48,157 bases of DNA from the NCBI GenBank assembly GCA_001557035.1, contig LSKJ01000679.1, positions 1 to 48,157 on the forward strand, read 5' to 3'. The position numbers and the translations under genes were made by a program. Below are positions 36,566-45,137 of this stretch, one piece after another. The notes below the pieces were generated by a model. The model saw nothing but the letters and a program-made list of their open reading frames with translations. It was not told the origin of the DNA and did not search any database. This stretch comes from Rhodospirillaceae bacterium CCH5-H10 (GTDB taxonomy: Bacteria; Pseudomonadota; Alphaproteobacteria; Reyranellales; Reyranellaceae). Within the stretch, counting starts at the first letter, position 1; each line of letters opens with the position of its first letter.

Positions 36566-38768
36566 GGTAATACTCGTCGCGCGGAAAGAAATCCGTGTTC
36601 GGCGAGTCCGTCGGCACCGTCCGGCCGTCGTTCAGCACCTCGATCTTCTTCTCCTCGAACCATTTGCCGAGTTCGGCCCGGTCGACCCGCGCCGCCGTGA
36701 GGTGAGCGGCCACGCCGGGCTGCGCCAGAAGGGCCGCGATCTTCTCGCGGCTGTAGGGGATCGGCCGGTCGCTGCCCAGCATCGCCGGATGGATCATGGT
36801 GACGTAGGGGAAGACCGAGCGGAACGTCGCGACCGAGCGCTCGGTCGGCGCCCATTGCACGTAGATCCCGCCGGGCGCCAGCTTGGTCCGCACCTGCTCG
36901 AAGAATTCGCGTGAGTTCAGCAGGCCCGACAGCGCGGTCTTGGGCAGGATCGCATCGGCCTCGATCACGTCGTAGCGCACCGGATCGAGCGCCAGCGAAT
37001 GGCGGCCGTCGGCCACCGTCACGTCGAAGCGCTTGCCCGACAGCAATTCGTCGACGCCCGACTTGCCGCCGGAAGAGGTGTAGGTCTTCAGCGTCTCGAT
37101 CACCGGCGCCACGATCTCGATCACCTTCACCTTCTCGGTCGCGGGATTGAGCCCCGCCGCGTAGGGCGTGCCGCCGGTGCCCGAGCCGATCACCAGCACG
37201 CGCTTCGGCGCCTCGTGGGTCAGCGGGCCGATGGCGCCGAGATAGGCGTGGACCGTGTCGAAGGGCAGGCGGCTCTGCGAATGGCCCTGGATGTACAGGC
37301 GACCATCATCTTTGCCCGACATCTTGAGCAGGCTGAGACCGGTCTTGTCCTCGGCCACGATTGCCTTCTCGTCGGTGAGCCCGTGCAGGCGCCGCCAGAA
37401 GGCCTCGCCGCCGGGGAACAGGGCCAGTCCTGCGACGAGCACGGCCGCCGGGAGATAGGCCCAGCGCGTGGCGCGCGGTCCGGCGAGCTGCAGCACGGAG
37501 AAGGCGAGGCCGATGGCGACCAGCAGCTTCAGCGTGCCGGCCGTCCCCGCGAGGTCGAGCAGCAGCAGGCCGGCGACCAGGCTTCCCATGCTGTTGCCGA
37601 CGATGTTGGCGAGCTGCACCAGGCCGACGCGGCTGCCCAGCCGGTCGAGGTCGCGCTGCACGGCCTTCTGCACCACCGGGAACGAGAAGCCCATGATGAA
37701 CGAGGCCGGCAGCACGACGATCGCGAGCAGCAACAGGATCAATGCCGGATTGGCGGTGTTCGGCCCCATGATGTCGCGATCGACGAAGGTCGCGGGCAGG
37801 ATCCCGGCGCCGATGCCGAGATAGACGAACCACGCACCGGCCAGCGCCAGCGCGGTCGCGATGCCCTGCATCAGGAAGAAGAAGCGCCGCGGATCGGCGA
37901 TGCGGTCGATGACGCGCGCACCCACGAGGAGACCGGCCGCGTCGCCCAGCAGGAAGACGGTCAGCACCAGCGAGAAGCTGTAGCCGTTCGATTGCAGCAG
38001 CACGCCGATCAGCCGGTACCAGACGATCTGCAGGGCCACGATCAGGAAGCCGCTGATGAACACCAGCAGCGACCAGCGCCACACGACACCGTCCGCCGTC
38101 TCGGAGGTCATCGCCTTCTGCGTCGGGCGGGCCGCTTCCATGTCGAGGCCGCGCGCCAGCAGAAGGCCGCCGCCGGCAACGATGAGATTGATCAACGCCC
38201 CGAGATAGACGGCCTTGTCGAAGCCGACCGTGCCGATCAGGTACCAGCCGCCGAAGAAGGCGCCGACGCCCGCGCCCAGCGTGTTCAGGCCGTAGAGCCA
38301 TCCGATGAGTTGAGCGGAGCCCGCGATCTGGCTCACGACCGCCTTGGAGAGGAACGGCAGCGAGCACCCCATCAGGAAGGTCGGCCACAGCAGGCCGGCG
38401 AAGACGATGGCGAAGATCACGCCGCGCGACTCCGCAAGCGGCAGCAGGCCGCGATAGATCACGTCGTAGTAGAGCCATGGGCTCAGCACGGCGAAGACCG
38501 CGATGCCGACCTCGCAGATCGCGAAGGCGATCAGCGCGGCGCGCCGCGACAGCCGGTCGGCGTAGAGCCCGGCGGCGAGGCTGCCGATGCCGAGACCCAG
38601 CAGGAAGGCGCCGACGACCAGGGCGGCCGCGATCGTGTCGGCGCCGGCGAACAGGCCCAGCAGTCGATGCCATGCCGTCTGGTAGATGAGCGCCGCCGCA
38701 CCCGAGAGGAAAAACAGTCCGAAGAGCACGCCCTGCCGGACGCGATCCGAGTGCAGCCTCGATGTCAT
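36549..38768 (-). CDS. Fused MFS-like/spermidine synthase-like membrane protein
   Basis: This 739-residue inner-membrane protein has about 12 or more membrane segments (LFFLSGAAALIYQTAW at the start, GLNTLGAGVGAFFGGWYLIG, LIVAGGGLLLARGL and so on) and a C-terminal cytosolic Rossmann domain resembling spermidine synthase (about 520-720). That domain has a SAM/dcSAM-type loop KRVLVIGSGTGGTPYAAGL and RYDVIEADAIL. Such fusions occur in many bacteria; their substrate is not established. The start at ATG 38768 was preferred to 38804. It lies on the opposite strand between rbfA and truB, with its stop overlapping the rbfA end. Confidence 0.85.
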   Translation of the reverse strand: MTSRLHSDRVRQGVLFGLFFLSGAAALIYQTAWHRLLGLFAGADTIAAALVVGAFLLGLGIGSLAAGLYADRLSRRAALIAFAICEVGIAVFAVLSPWLYYDVIYRGLLPLAESRGVIFAIVFAGLLWPTFLMGCSLPFLSKAVVSQIAGSAQLIGWLYGLNTLGAGVGAFFGGWYLIGTVGFDKAVYLGALINLIVAGGGLLLARGLDMEAARPTQKAMTSETADGVVWRWSLLVFISGFLIVALQIVWYRLIGVLLQSNGYSFSLVLTVFLLGDAAGLLVGARVIDRIADPRRFFFLMQGIATALALAGAWFVYLGIGAGILPATFVDRDIMGPNTANPALILLLLAIVVLPASFIMGFSFPVVQKAVQRDLDRLGSRVGLVQLANIVGNSMGSLVAGLLLLDLAGTAGTLKLLVAIGLAFSVLQLAGPRATRWAYLPAAVLVAGLALFPGGEAFWRRLHGLTDEKAIVAEDKTGLSLLKMSGKDDGRLYIQGHSQSRLPFDTVHAYLGAIGPLTHEAPKRVLVIGSGTGGTPYAAGLNPATEKVKVIEIVAPVIETLKTYTSSGGKSGVDELLSGKRFDVTVADGRHSLALDPVRYDVIEADAILPKTALSGLLNSREFFEQVRTKLAPGGIYVQWAPTERSVATFRSVFPYVTMIHPAMLGSDRPIPYSREKIAALLAQPGVAAHLTAARVDRAELGKWFEEKKIEVLNDGRTVPTDSPNTDFFPRDEYYLNRRP

Positions 38769-38831
38769 GGCTGCAGCGTGCCTGAACCAGCGGCTGGCGC
38801 GCAACGTCTCTCCGGCCTAAACCCCTCGGCC

Positions 38832-39737
38832 ATGGCGCGCAGGAAAAAGGGCGAGAAGGTCGATGGCTGGGTCGTGCTCGACAAGCCGGTCGGGCTGGGC
38901 TCGACACCGGCGGTGAGCCGCGTGCGCCGGCTGTTCGGCGCGCAGAAGGCCGGACATGGCGGCACGCTCGATCCGCTGGCCAGCGGCATCCTGCCGATCG
39001 CGCTCGGCGAGGCGACCAAGACGGTGCCGTTCATCATGGACGGACGGAAGGAATACCGCTTCACCCTGCGCTTCGGCGAAGCCCGCTCGACGGAAGACGC
39101 CGAAGGCGAGGTGACGGCGACCAGCGACGCCCGGCCGACCGACGACGCCCTTCGCGCGGCACTCCCGGCCTTCGTGGGCGAGATCGAGCAGCTGCCGCCG
39201 GCCTTCTCGGCGCTGAAAATCGACGGAAAGCGTGCCTACGACCTCGCCCGGGCCGGTGAGACAGTCGAACTGAAGCCGCGTCAGGTCCTGATCGAGCGGC
39301 TGGAGATGGTCGGCCGGCCCGACAGGGACCACGCAGATTTTGTGGTTGGCTGCGGCAAGGGCACCTACATCCGGTCTCTCGGCCGCGACCTGGCGAAGGC
39401 CGTGGGGACCGTCGGGCACCTGTCGGCGCTGCGCCGGACGGTCGTGGGACCCTTCCGCGAGGACGGGGCCATTTCGCTTTCCAAACTGGAGGCCCTCGGG
39501 CATATTCCCGCGCTCTTCGGGGCCCTGGCTCCCGTTGCGACCGCGCTGGACGACATCCCGGCGCTGGCCATGACGGAAGCCCAAGCGGACCGGCTGCGCC
39601 AAGGCCAGCCGGTGCTCTTGACCCGGGACGCACCTCCGTCCGGCGCACTCGTACGCGCCGAGGTCGGCAGCAGGCTCGTGGCGCTGGTCCGTTCGGACGG
39701 CGTCGCTCTCCAGCCGGTGCGCGTGTTCAACCTTTAG
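38832..39737 (+). CDS. truB: tRNA pseudouridine-55 synthase TruB
   Basis: This 301-residue enzyme forms the universal pseudouridine in the T-loop of tRNA. The catalytic Asp is in GGTLDPLASG (Asp47), with GWVVLDKPVGLGSTPAV upstream, KEYRFTLRFGEA and GTYIRSLGRDL as further family markers; the C-terminal PUA-like domain follows (about 245-300). The ATG at 38832 is the natural family start; the open frame before it belongs to sequence opposite the MFS-fusion gene. It is followed by rpsO, 16 bp on. Confidence 0.97.
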   Translation: MARRKKGEKVDGWVVLDKPVGLGSTPAVSRVRRLFGAQKAGHGGTLDPLASGILPIALGEATKTVPFIMDGRKEYRFTLRFGEARSTEDAEGEVTATSDARPTDDALRAALPAFVGEIEQLPPAFSALKIDGKRAYDLARAGETVELKPRQVLIERLEMVGRPDRDHADFVVGCGKGTYIRSLGRDLAKAVGTVGHLSALRRTVVGPFREDGAISLSKLEALGHIPALFGALAPVATALDDIPALAMTEAQADRLRQGQPVLLTRDAPPSGALVRAEVGSRLVALVRSDGVALQPVRVFNL

Positions 39738-39753
39738 TTTCAGGAGATGACCG

Positions 39754-40023
39754 ATGTCGATTACAGCCGACCGCAAGGCGGAGCTGATCAAGTCGTATGC
39801 GCAGGCCGAGGGCGACACCGGTTCGCCGGAAGTCCAGGTCGCGATCCTCAGCGAGCGTATTTCCAACCTCACCGAGCACTTCAAGGGCCACGCGAAGGAT
39901 CACCATTCGCGCCGTGGTCTGCTGAAGCTCGTCGGCCAGCGCCGTCGCCTGCTCGACTACCTGAAGTCGCGTGACGACAAGCGTTACGCCACGTTGATCG
40001 AACGTCTGGGTCTGCGTCGCTGA
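39754..40023 (+). CDS. rpsO: 30S ribosomal protein S15
   Basis: This protein is 89 residues, the exact family length. Landmarks: [36 protein letters not shown] and [10 protein letters not shown]. It binds 16S rRNA early in assembly of the 30S platform. AGGAGA precedes the ATG, and the gene lies directly after truB. A strong terminator follows 5 bp after the stop. Confidence 0.98.
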   Translation: MSITADRKAELIKSYAQAEGDTGSPEVQVAILSERISNLTEHFKGHAKDHHSRRGLLKLVGQRRRLLDYLKSRDDKRYATLIERLGLRR

Positions 40024-40029
40024 CCCTCC

Positions 40030-40056
40030 GGCCCCGTCCTTGCGACGGGGCCTTTT
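40030..40056 (+). terminator. Rho-independent terminator after rpsO
   Basis: GGCCCCGTC (40030-40038) and GACGGGGCC (40044-40052) form a perfect 9-bp stem with a 5-base loop, followed by TTTT. It separates rpsO from pnp, but partial read-through is usual in this operon. Confidence 0.88.
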
Positions 40057-40153
40057 CGCGTCGCGTCGTGCGGTCCCCGTGAGTTCGGCCGCCTGACGCG
40101 ACATCGCAGTAACCGGGAAGGCAGGGGCGAGAGCAAACGCCTGTCCTGGTCCT

Positions 40154-40205
40154 GTCGACGCAAGGGCGTCGATGGGCGGTCGCAGCCAAACGGGGGCAGG
40201 CGACC
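40154..40205 (+). ncRNA. pnp 5' leader with two stem-loops
   Basis: Two hairpins precede pnp: an 8-bp stem at 40154-40161/40166-40173 (TCGACGC/GCGTCGA with a closing G-T pair, AAGG loop) and a 6-bp stem GGTCGC/GCGACC at 40178-40183/40200-40205. In enterobacteria the pnp leader is cut by RNase III and used for autoregulation; a comparable role is possible here but not shown. Confidence 0.45.
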
Positions 40206-40227
40206 GTGATGGAAAGGATGAATGAGA

Positions 40228-42363
40228 ATGTTTGAAGTTTTTCGCAAGGAAATCGACTGGGCCGGGCGCAAGCTCGTGCTCGAGACCGGCAAGATCGCGC
40301 GCCAGGCCGATGGCGCCGTCATGGCGACCTACGGCGGCACCACGGTGCTGGCCGCCGTCGTGTTCGAGAAGAAGCCGAAGCCCGGCCTCGATTTCTTCCC
40401 GCTGACCGTGAACTACCAGGAGAAGGCCTTCGCGGCGGGCAAGATCCCCGGCGGCTTCTTCAAGCGTGAGGGCCGTCCCAGCGAGAAGGAAATCCTCACC
40501 TCGCGCCTGATCGACCGCCCGATCCGCCCGCTCTTCCACGAGAGCTATCGCAACGAGACGCTGGTCGTCGTCACGACGCTGGCCCACGACCTCGAGAACG
40601 ATCCCGATATCCTGTCGATGGTCGCCACGTCCGCGGCGCTCACCATCTCGGGCGTGCCCTTCATGGGCCCGATCGGCGCGGCGCGCGTCGGCTATGTCGA
40701 CGGCCAGTATGTGGTCAACCCGACCAAGGTGCAGCTCGAGAAGAGCATCCTCGACCTCGTCGTCGCCGGCACCAAGGAAGGCGTGCTGATGGTCGAGTCG
40801 GAAGCCAAGGAGCTTTCCGAGGAAGTCATGCTGGGCGCCGTCATGGAAGCCCATCGCTCGTTCCAGCCGGTGATCGACGCGATCATCCAGCTCGCCGAGC
40901 ATTGCGCCAAGGAGCCGCTGCCGCTCACCGATCCGTCGGAAGCGTCGAAGACCGTGGCTGCGAAGCTCAAGTCGGACATGCACGGCAAGCTCGCCGCGGC
41001 CTTCGCCGAGACGCAGAAGCAGGCCCGCCAGGCCAAGATCGGCGAAGTGAAGGCCGAGGCGAAGAAGCTGTTCGAGGGTGACGAGGCCGCGCTGGCCGCG
41101 TTCGGCGAGCAGTTCGGCAACCTCGAGGCCGACGTGGTGCGCAACGCCATCCTCGACACCGGCAAGCGCATCGACGGCCGCGACACCAAGACCGTCCGCC
41201 CGATCGTGGCGGAAGTCGGCGTGCTGCCGCGCGCCCACGGCTCCTCGCTGTTCACCCGCGGCGAAACGCAGGCGCTGGTCGTCACCACGCTGGGCACCGG
41301 CCAGGACGAGCAGATCATCGACGCGCTCGAGGGCGAGTACCGCGAGCACTTCATGCTGCACTACAACTTCCCTCCGTACTCGGTCGGTGAAGTCCGCCGC
41401 ATGGGCTCGCCCGGCCGCCGCGAGATCGGCCACGGCAAGCTCGCCTGGCGCGCGATCCGTCCGATGCTGCCGTCGAAGGAGAAGTTCCCGTACACGATCC
41501 GCATCGTGTCGGAGATCACCGAGTCGAACGGCTCCTCGTCGATGGCCTCGGTCTGCGGCGGCTCGCTGGCGCTGATGGATGCCGGCGTTCCGATGGAGCG
41601 TCCGGTGGCCGGCATCGCCATGGGCCTGATCAAGGAAGGCGACCGCTACGCCGTCCTGTCGGACATCCTGGGCGACGAGGATCACCTCGGCGACATGGAC
41701 TTCAAGGTGGCCGGCACGGAGCGCGGCATCACCTCGCTGCAGATGGACATCAAGATCACCTCGATCACCGAGGAGATCATGAAGGTCGCCCTTGGCCAGG
41801 CGAAGGACGGCCGCATCCACATCCTCGGCGAAATGGCCAAGGGTCTGGGCGGTGCGCGCGAGGGCGTCGCTTCGACCGCGCCGCGCATCACGCAGTTCAC
41901 GATCCCCAAGGACAAGATCCGTGAAGTGATCGGCACGGGCGGCAAGGTGATCCGCGAGATCACCGAGCAGACCGGCACCAAGATCGACATCGAGGACGAC
42001 GGCACGATCAAGGTCGCGGCGGTGGACGCCGCGGCCGGCCAGCGCGCCATCGACTGGATCAAGGGCATCGTGGCCGAGCCGGAAGTCGGCGTGATCTACA
42101 CCGGCAAGGTCGTGAAGACCGTCGAATTCGGCGCCTTCGTGAACTTCCTCGGGGCGCGCGACGGCCTCGTGCACATCTCGGAACTGGCGCCGCGCCGCGT
42201 CGCCAAGGTGAACGACGTCGTGAAGGAAGGCGACGCGGTGAAGGTCAAGGTCCTGGGCGTCGACGACCGCGGCAAGGTCCGCCTCTCGATGAAGGCGGTC
42301 GACCAGGAGACCGGCGAGGACATCTCGAACAAGCCGGTCGAAGCCGCCCCCGCGGGCGAGTAG
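40228..42363 (+). CDS. pnp: Polynucleotide phosphorylase
   Basis: This 711-residue 3'-5' exoribonuclease uses phosphate and is part of RNA degradation complexes. Domain order: RNase PH 1 (about 1-145), helical linker, RNase PH 2 (about 310-545, with [22 protein letters not shown] and [19 protein letters not shown]), KH (about 555-610, [15 protein letters not shown]) and S1 (about 625-693, [20 protein letters not shown]). The start ATG 40228 is 9 bp after AAGGA; ATG 40222 is too close to it. A leader of about 170 bp with hairpins precedes it. Confidence 0.97.
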   Translation: MFEVFRKEIDWAGRKLVLETGKIARQADGAVMATYGGTTVLAAVVFEKKPKPGLDFFPLTVNYQEKAFAAGKIPGGFFKREGRPSEKEILTSRLIDRPIRPLFHESYRNETLVVVTTLAHDLENDPDILSMVATSAALTISGVPFMGPIGAARVGYVDGQYVVNPTKVQLEKSILDLVVAGTKEGVLMVESEAKELSEEVMLGAVMEAHRSFQPVIDAIIQLAEHCAKEPLPLTDPSEASKTVAAKLKSDMHGKLAAAFAETQKQARQAKIGEVKAEAKKLFEGDEAALAAFGEQFGNLEADVVRNAILDTGKRIDGRDTKTVRPIVAEVGVLPRAHGSSLFTRGETQALVVTTLGTGQDEQIIDALEGEYREHFMLHYNFPPYSVGEVRRMGSPGRREIGHGKLAWRAIRPMLPSKEKFPYTIRIVSEITESNGSSSMASVCGGSLALMDAGVPMERPVAGIAMGLIKEGDRYAVLSDILGDEDHLGDMDFKVAGTERGITSLQMDIKITSITEEIMKVALGQAKDGRIHILGEMAKGLGGAREGVASTAPRITQFTIPKDKIREVIGTGGKVIREITEQTGTKIDIEDDGTIKVAAVDAAAGQRAIDWIKGIVAEPEVGVIYTGKVVKTVEFGAFVNFLGARDGLVHISELAPRRVAKVNDVVKEGDAVKVKVLGVDDRGKVRLSMKAVDQETGEDISNKPVEAAPAGE

Positions 42364-42385
42364 GCTCAGGCAAACGGTTAACGGA

Positions 42386-42412
42386 AACGGCGGCCCACGG
42401 GCCGCCGTTTTT
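42386..42412 (+). terminator. Rho-independent terminator after pnp
   Basis: AACGGCGGCCC (42386-42396) pairs with GGGCCGCCGTT (42399-42409), followed by TTT. The strong GC stem and T run close the large translation operon. Confidence 0.88.
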
Positions 42413-42433
42413 GCTTGTGGGTTCCAAGGCTGT

Positions 42434-42462
42434 TTGTGCACGGTGTTATAACAAGTTATAAC
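42434..42462 (+). promoter_or_regulatory. Promoter and duplicated palindrome before the AbrB gene
   Basis: GTTATAAC, itself a perfect palindrome, occurs twice at 42445-42452 and 42455-42462, one helical turn apart. The second copy contains TATAAC (42457-42462), which lies 17 bp after TTGTGC (42434-42439): a plausible -35/-10 pair. Transcription would begin about 7 bp later, at the A of the ATG (42469), giving a leaderless mRNA; no Shine-Dalgarno site is visible. An AbrB-type protein binding here would block RNA polymerase. Confidence 0.55.
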
Positions 42463-42468
42463 GCCGTT

Positions 42469-42909
42469 ATGAAAATCGAGATCCGTCCGATCGGTAATTC
42501 GCTGGGTATCATTCTTCCCAAGCCCATCCTGGCATCCTGGGGAGTGGGCAAAGGCGACCGGCTGGACGTCACGGACAGCGGCTTGCGTCCCTCCCGAAAG
42601 GGCGGGCTGGCCCCGGCGCAGCTGGACGGCCTGAAGCGTTCCATTGCACTCGCCGTCGTGCGGGATTTCGTTCCAGCGCAAATCCGGGCACAAATCCTGG
42701 CCAATCTGCATCGTTGGCGGAAACAGGGTGTCTGGGTGTCGGCCTACGACGAATGGTACGATATCGCCACGAAAGGCGACGATGGCGAGCTTTTCGCGGC
42801 GATGCTGGGGCGTGACGACAACGCGACGCGGCTTCGCGAGTCCATGCCGTTCGTCGGCCTGTTGCCGCAATCGGAAGTCCGGCGTCTGCATGAAGAAGCA
42901 TCAGCTTGA
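42469..42909 (+). CDS. AbrB/MazE-type DNA-binding protein (putative antitoxin)
   Basis: This 146-residue protein has a swapped-hairpin AbrB/SpoVT DNA-binding domain in the first 45 residues (MKIEIRPIGNSLGIILPKPI ... GVGKGDRLDV), as in MazE/VapB/PrlF antitoxins. An extended C-terminal helical region (about 50-146, with WRKQGVWVSAYDEWYD and GRDDNATRLRESMPF) could bind the partner. It overlaps the nucleotidyltransferase gene by 20 bp. The ATG at 42469 follows two GTTATAAC palindromes, a likely autoregulatory operator. Function as an antitoxin is inferred from context. Confidence 0.8.
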   Translation: MKIEIRPIGNSLGIILPKPILASWGVGKGDRLDVTDSGLRPSRKGGLAPAQLDGLKRSIALAVVRDFVPAQIRAQILANLHRWRKQGVWVSAYDEWYDIATKGDDGELFAAMLGRDDNATRLRESMPFVGLLPQSEVRRLHEEASA

Positions 42910-43435
42910 TCACATCCTGAGAGCGGCCGGCAACATCACCGGGCAGAAGCAGTTCGTGATTGTCGGCAGCCAGGCGCTGCATGGCAAACACCCGGACGTC
43001 GCCGACGAGATCATGATGTCGGCAGAGGTCGATCTCTTCGCGTCGAAGGCGCCAGATGCCACTGAACTGCTGAATGAGATCGGTGTCGATTCTCCCTTTC
43101 ACATGACCCACGGTTTCTATGCCGACCCGATTGACGAAGGGACGGCGACGCTGCCGAGAGGATGGAAAGGACGGTTGGTGAACCTGCCGGCCGGCGATAC
43201 GGGTGGCGTCAAGGGATTGTGTCTGGAGCCGCACGATCTTGCGATCGCCAAGTATGTGGCGCGTCGCGACAAGGACAAGGTCTTCACCGAAGAACTCGCG
43301 CGTCGTGGACTCGTGAGTCGGGAGAAGTTACTGGCGCTGGTGGAACTGACGCCGGTCACGGCCGACGTGAAGGAACGTATCCGACGGGACATCGAGCGCG
43401 ATTTCGCGCGCTCGCATGGCCCGACTATTGCCTGA
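42890..43435 (+). CDS. Nucleotidyltransferase-fold protein (DUF6036-like, putative toxin)
   Basis: This 181-residue protein has an NTase-like signature: FVIVGSQALHG (residues 19-29) followed by an acidic SAEVDLF (about 42-48), as in small nucleotidyltransferases including AbiEii toxins. The C-terminal part is helical and basic (EPHDLAIAKYVARRDKDK). AbiEii relatives inactivate tRNAs by adding nucleotides; whether this one does is untested. The gene overlaps the AbrB-type gene by 20 bp and ends 9 bp before the Bug protein gene, which may be read through from the same promoter. Confidence 0.75.
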   Translation: MKKHQLDHILRAAGNITGQKQFVIVGSQALHGKHPDVADEIMMSAEVDLFASKAPDATELLNEIGVDSPFHMTHGFYADPIDEGTATLPRGWKGRLVNLPAGDTGGVKGLCLEPHDLAIAKYVARRDKDKVFTEELARRGLVSREKLLALVELTPVTADVKERIRRDIERDFARSHGPTIA

Positions 43436-43444
43436 GGGGAGACC

Positions 43445-44440
43445 ATGAAAATCACGCGACGTCTGCTGACGAACCTTCTATGCGCGGCGCCCCTGTCGGC
43501 GGCGTTCCAGGCCCAGGCTCAGACCTCCGCGACGGCCGACTGGCCGTCCAGGCCGGTGCGGTTCCTCGTGCCCTGGCCGGCCGGCGGTCTCAACGACGTG
43601 ATCGCGCGTTCTTTCAACGACAAGGTCGCGGCGGCGCTGGGCAAGACGGTGATCACCGATTTCAAGGCGGGGGCGGCCGGCCGCATCGGCGTCACGGAGA
43701 TCGCGAAGGCGAAGCCCGACGGCTACACGATCGGCATGGGCAATCTCGGGCCCCTCACGATCTTCCCGTCGCTGTACAAGCAGATGCCCTACAGCGTGAA
43801 GGACGACCTGATCCCGATCACCATGTTCGCGGCCTCGCCGCTGGTGCTTGTCGTCTCGGGGAGTTCGCCCATCAAGACGGTGAAGGACCTGATCGACGCG
43901 GCAAAGGCCAAACCCGGCGTTCTCAACTATGCCTCGGTCGGGCCGGGCAGCCCGGCACACCTCACCTTCGAGATCCTGAAGAAGCGGACCGCGATCGATC
44001 TGCTGCACGTCCCCTTCAAGGGCACCAACGAATCGCTGCCGGCGATGTTCGCGGGCGACATCCACGCGATGTTCGACACGCTGCCGCTCGCCCTGCCGCA
44101 CATCCAGGCGGGCAAGCTGCGCGCCCTCGCGGTGACGACTTCTCAGCGCGTACCGCAGCTTCCCGACGTGCCGACCCTGAAGGAGCTGGGGCTGGTCGAG
44201 GACGAGGTGGTGACGTGGTACGCCGTGATCGCGCCCGCCGGCACGCCGGCGCCGATCATCGACCGGCTGTACAAGGAATACACCGCCGCCGCCGGCACGC
44301 CCGAAGTTAAGAAGATGCTGACGGATAACGGCCTGATCTACCTGCCCAATACGATGGCGCAGTTCCAGGCCCGAATCGTCGATGAAACCGCGCGCTGGGC
44401 GCAGCTCATCAAGGAGAACAATCTCCAGCTCGACCAGTAG
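43445..44440 (+). CDS. Bug/TctC-family tripartite tricarboxylate transporter binding protein
   Basis: This 331-residue periplasmic binding protein has a clear signal peptide (MKITRRLLTNLLCAAPLSAA FQAQA, cleavage near residue 26), then WPSRPVRFLVPWPAGGLNDV, GAAGRIGVTEIAKAKPDGYT and GIMF-type family segments such as LPDVPTLKELGL. Bug proteins bind carboxylates or amides for TctAB-type transporters or act as sensors. GAGGGGAG precedes the ATG. No TctA/TctB genes are adjacent, which is normal for this expanded family. Ligand unknown. Confidence 0.92.
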   Translation: MKITRRLLTNLLCAAPLSAAFQAQAQTSATADWPSRPVRFLVPWPAGGLNDVIARSFNDKVAAALGKTVITDFKAGAAGRIGVTEIAKAKPDGYTIGMGNLGPLTIFPSLYKQMPYSVKDDLIPITMFAASPLVLVVSGSSPIKTVKDLIDAAKAKPGVLNYASVGPGSPAHLTFEILKKRTAIDLLHVPFKGTNESLPAMFAGDIHAMFDTLPLALPHIQAGKLRALAVTTSQRVPQLPDVPTLKELGLVEDEVVTWYAVIAPAGTPAPIIDRLYKEYTAAAGTPEVKKMLTDNGLIYLPNTMAQFQARIVDETARWAQLIKENNLQLDQ

Positions 44441-44445
44441 CGCGG

Positions 44446-44467
44446 ACGGCCTTGGGGCCGCCGTTTT
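44446..44467 (+). terminator. Weak terminator after the Bug gene
   Basis: GGACGGCC-TTGG-GGCCGCCGT with a T run (TTTT) follows the stop codon; the stem has one mismatch, so the call is moderate. It precedes the intradiol dioxygenase gene by about 20 bp. Confidence 0.4.
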
Positions 44468-44486
44468 CGTCGACATAATCCCGCGG

Positions 44487-45128
44487 ATGACAAAGTCTCC
44501 GCTCCTCTCCCGCCGTACCGCCCTCGTCGGTGCGGGCCTTGCCCTGTTGCCGCTGGCACCGTCGCTTGCCGCCGGCCTCGTCGCGACGCCCGCGCAGACC
44601 GAAGGGCCGTTCTATCCGGCTGGATTTCCCGCCGACATGGACAACGACCTCGTGCAGGTGCGTGGCCAGGCGGCGCAGGCGATGGGTCAGGTGCTGCATC
44701 TGCAGGGCCGCGTGATCGACCCGGGCGGCGGCGCGCGCAGCGGCGCGATGATCGAGATCTGGCAGTGCGACGCGCAGGGGATTTACGACCATCCGCGCCA
44801 GTCCGGCCGCGACAAGCGCGACGCGGCGTTCCAGGGCTATGGCCGCATGCTGGTCGATGCCGGGGGACGCTACAGCTTCCGCACGCTGAAGCCCGTCGCC
44901 TATCCCGGCCGCACGCCGCACATCCATCTCAAGGTGGCGACCGCCGATGGCCGGATGCTGACCAGCCAGTTCTATGTCGCGGGCGACCTGCAGAACGAAC
45001 GCGACGGCATCTTCCGCAACGCCGCCCGGGTTCCCGGCCAGCGCGAGCGAATCGAGATGAAGCTGGAACCGGCGTCGGGCCTCGAGCCCGGCGCGATGGC
45101 GACCACGATGGATATCGTGATCGCCTGA
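44487..45128 (+). CDS. Exported intradiol ring-cleavage dioxygenase-like protein
   Basis: This 213-residue protein belongs to the protocatechuate 3,4-dioxygenase/catechol 1,2-dioxygenase family, which open catechol rings between the hydroxyls using Fe(III). Iron ligands are visible: Tyr in GIYDHPR, Tyr in VAYPGRTPHIHLKV and the two His in HIH. EGPFYPAGFP is the family N-terminal core. Unlike cytosolic PcaGH, it starts with a Tat-like signal (SRRTALVGAGLALLPLAPSLAA), indicating export. The ATG at 44487 gives this signal directly. No partner subunit gene is near, so it may act alone. Confidence 0.88.
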   Translation: MTKSPLLSRRTALVGAGLALLPLAPSLAAGLVATPAQTEGPFYPAGFPADMDNDLVQVRGQAAQAMGQVLHLQGRVIDPGGGARSGAMIEIWQCDAQGIYDHPRQSGRDKRDAAFQGYGRMLVDAGGRYSFRTLKPVAYPGRTPHIHLKVATADGRMLTSQFYVAGDLQNERDGIFRNAARVPGQRERIEMKLEPASGLEPGAMATTMDIVIA

Positions 45129-45137
45129 GCCCGCGGT

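Noticed and set aside
39727..42891. Open frame of 1054 codons antisense to rpsO and pnp
   Set aside because: It lies wholly opposite recognised genes, has low-complexity His/Arg/Asp/Leu content typical of antisense frames in high-GC DNA, and no recognisable domain.
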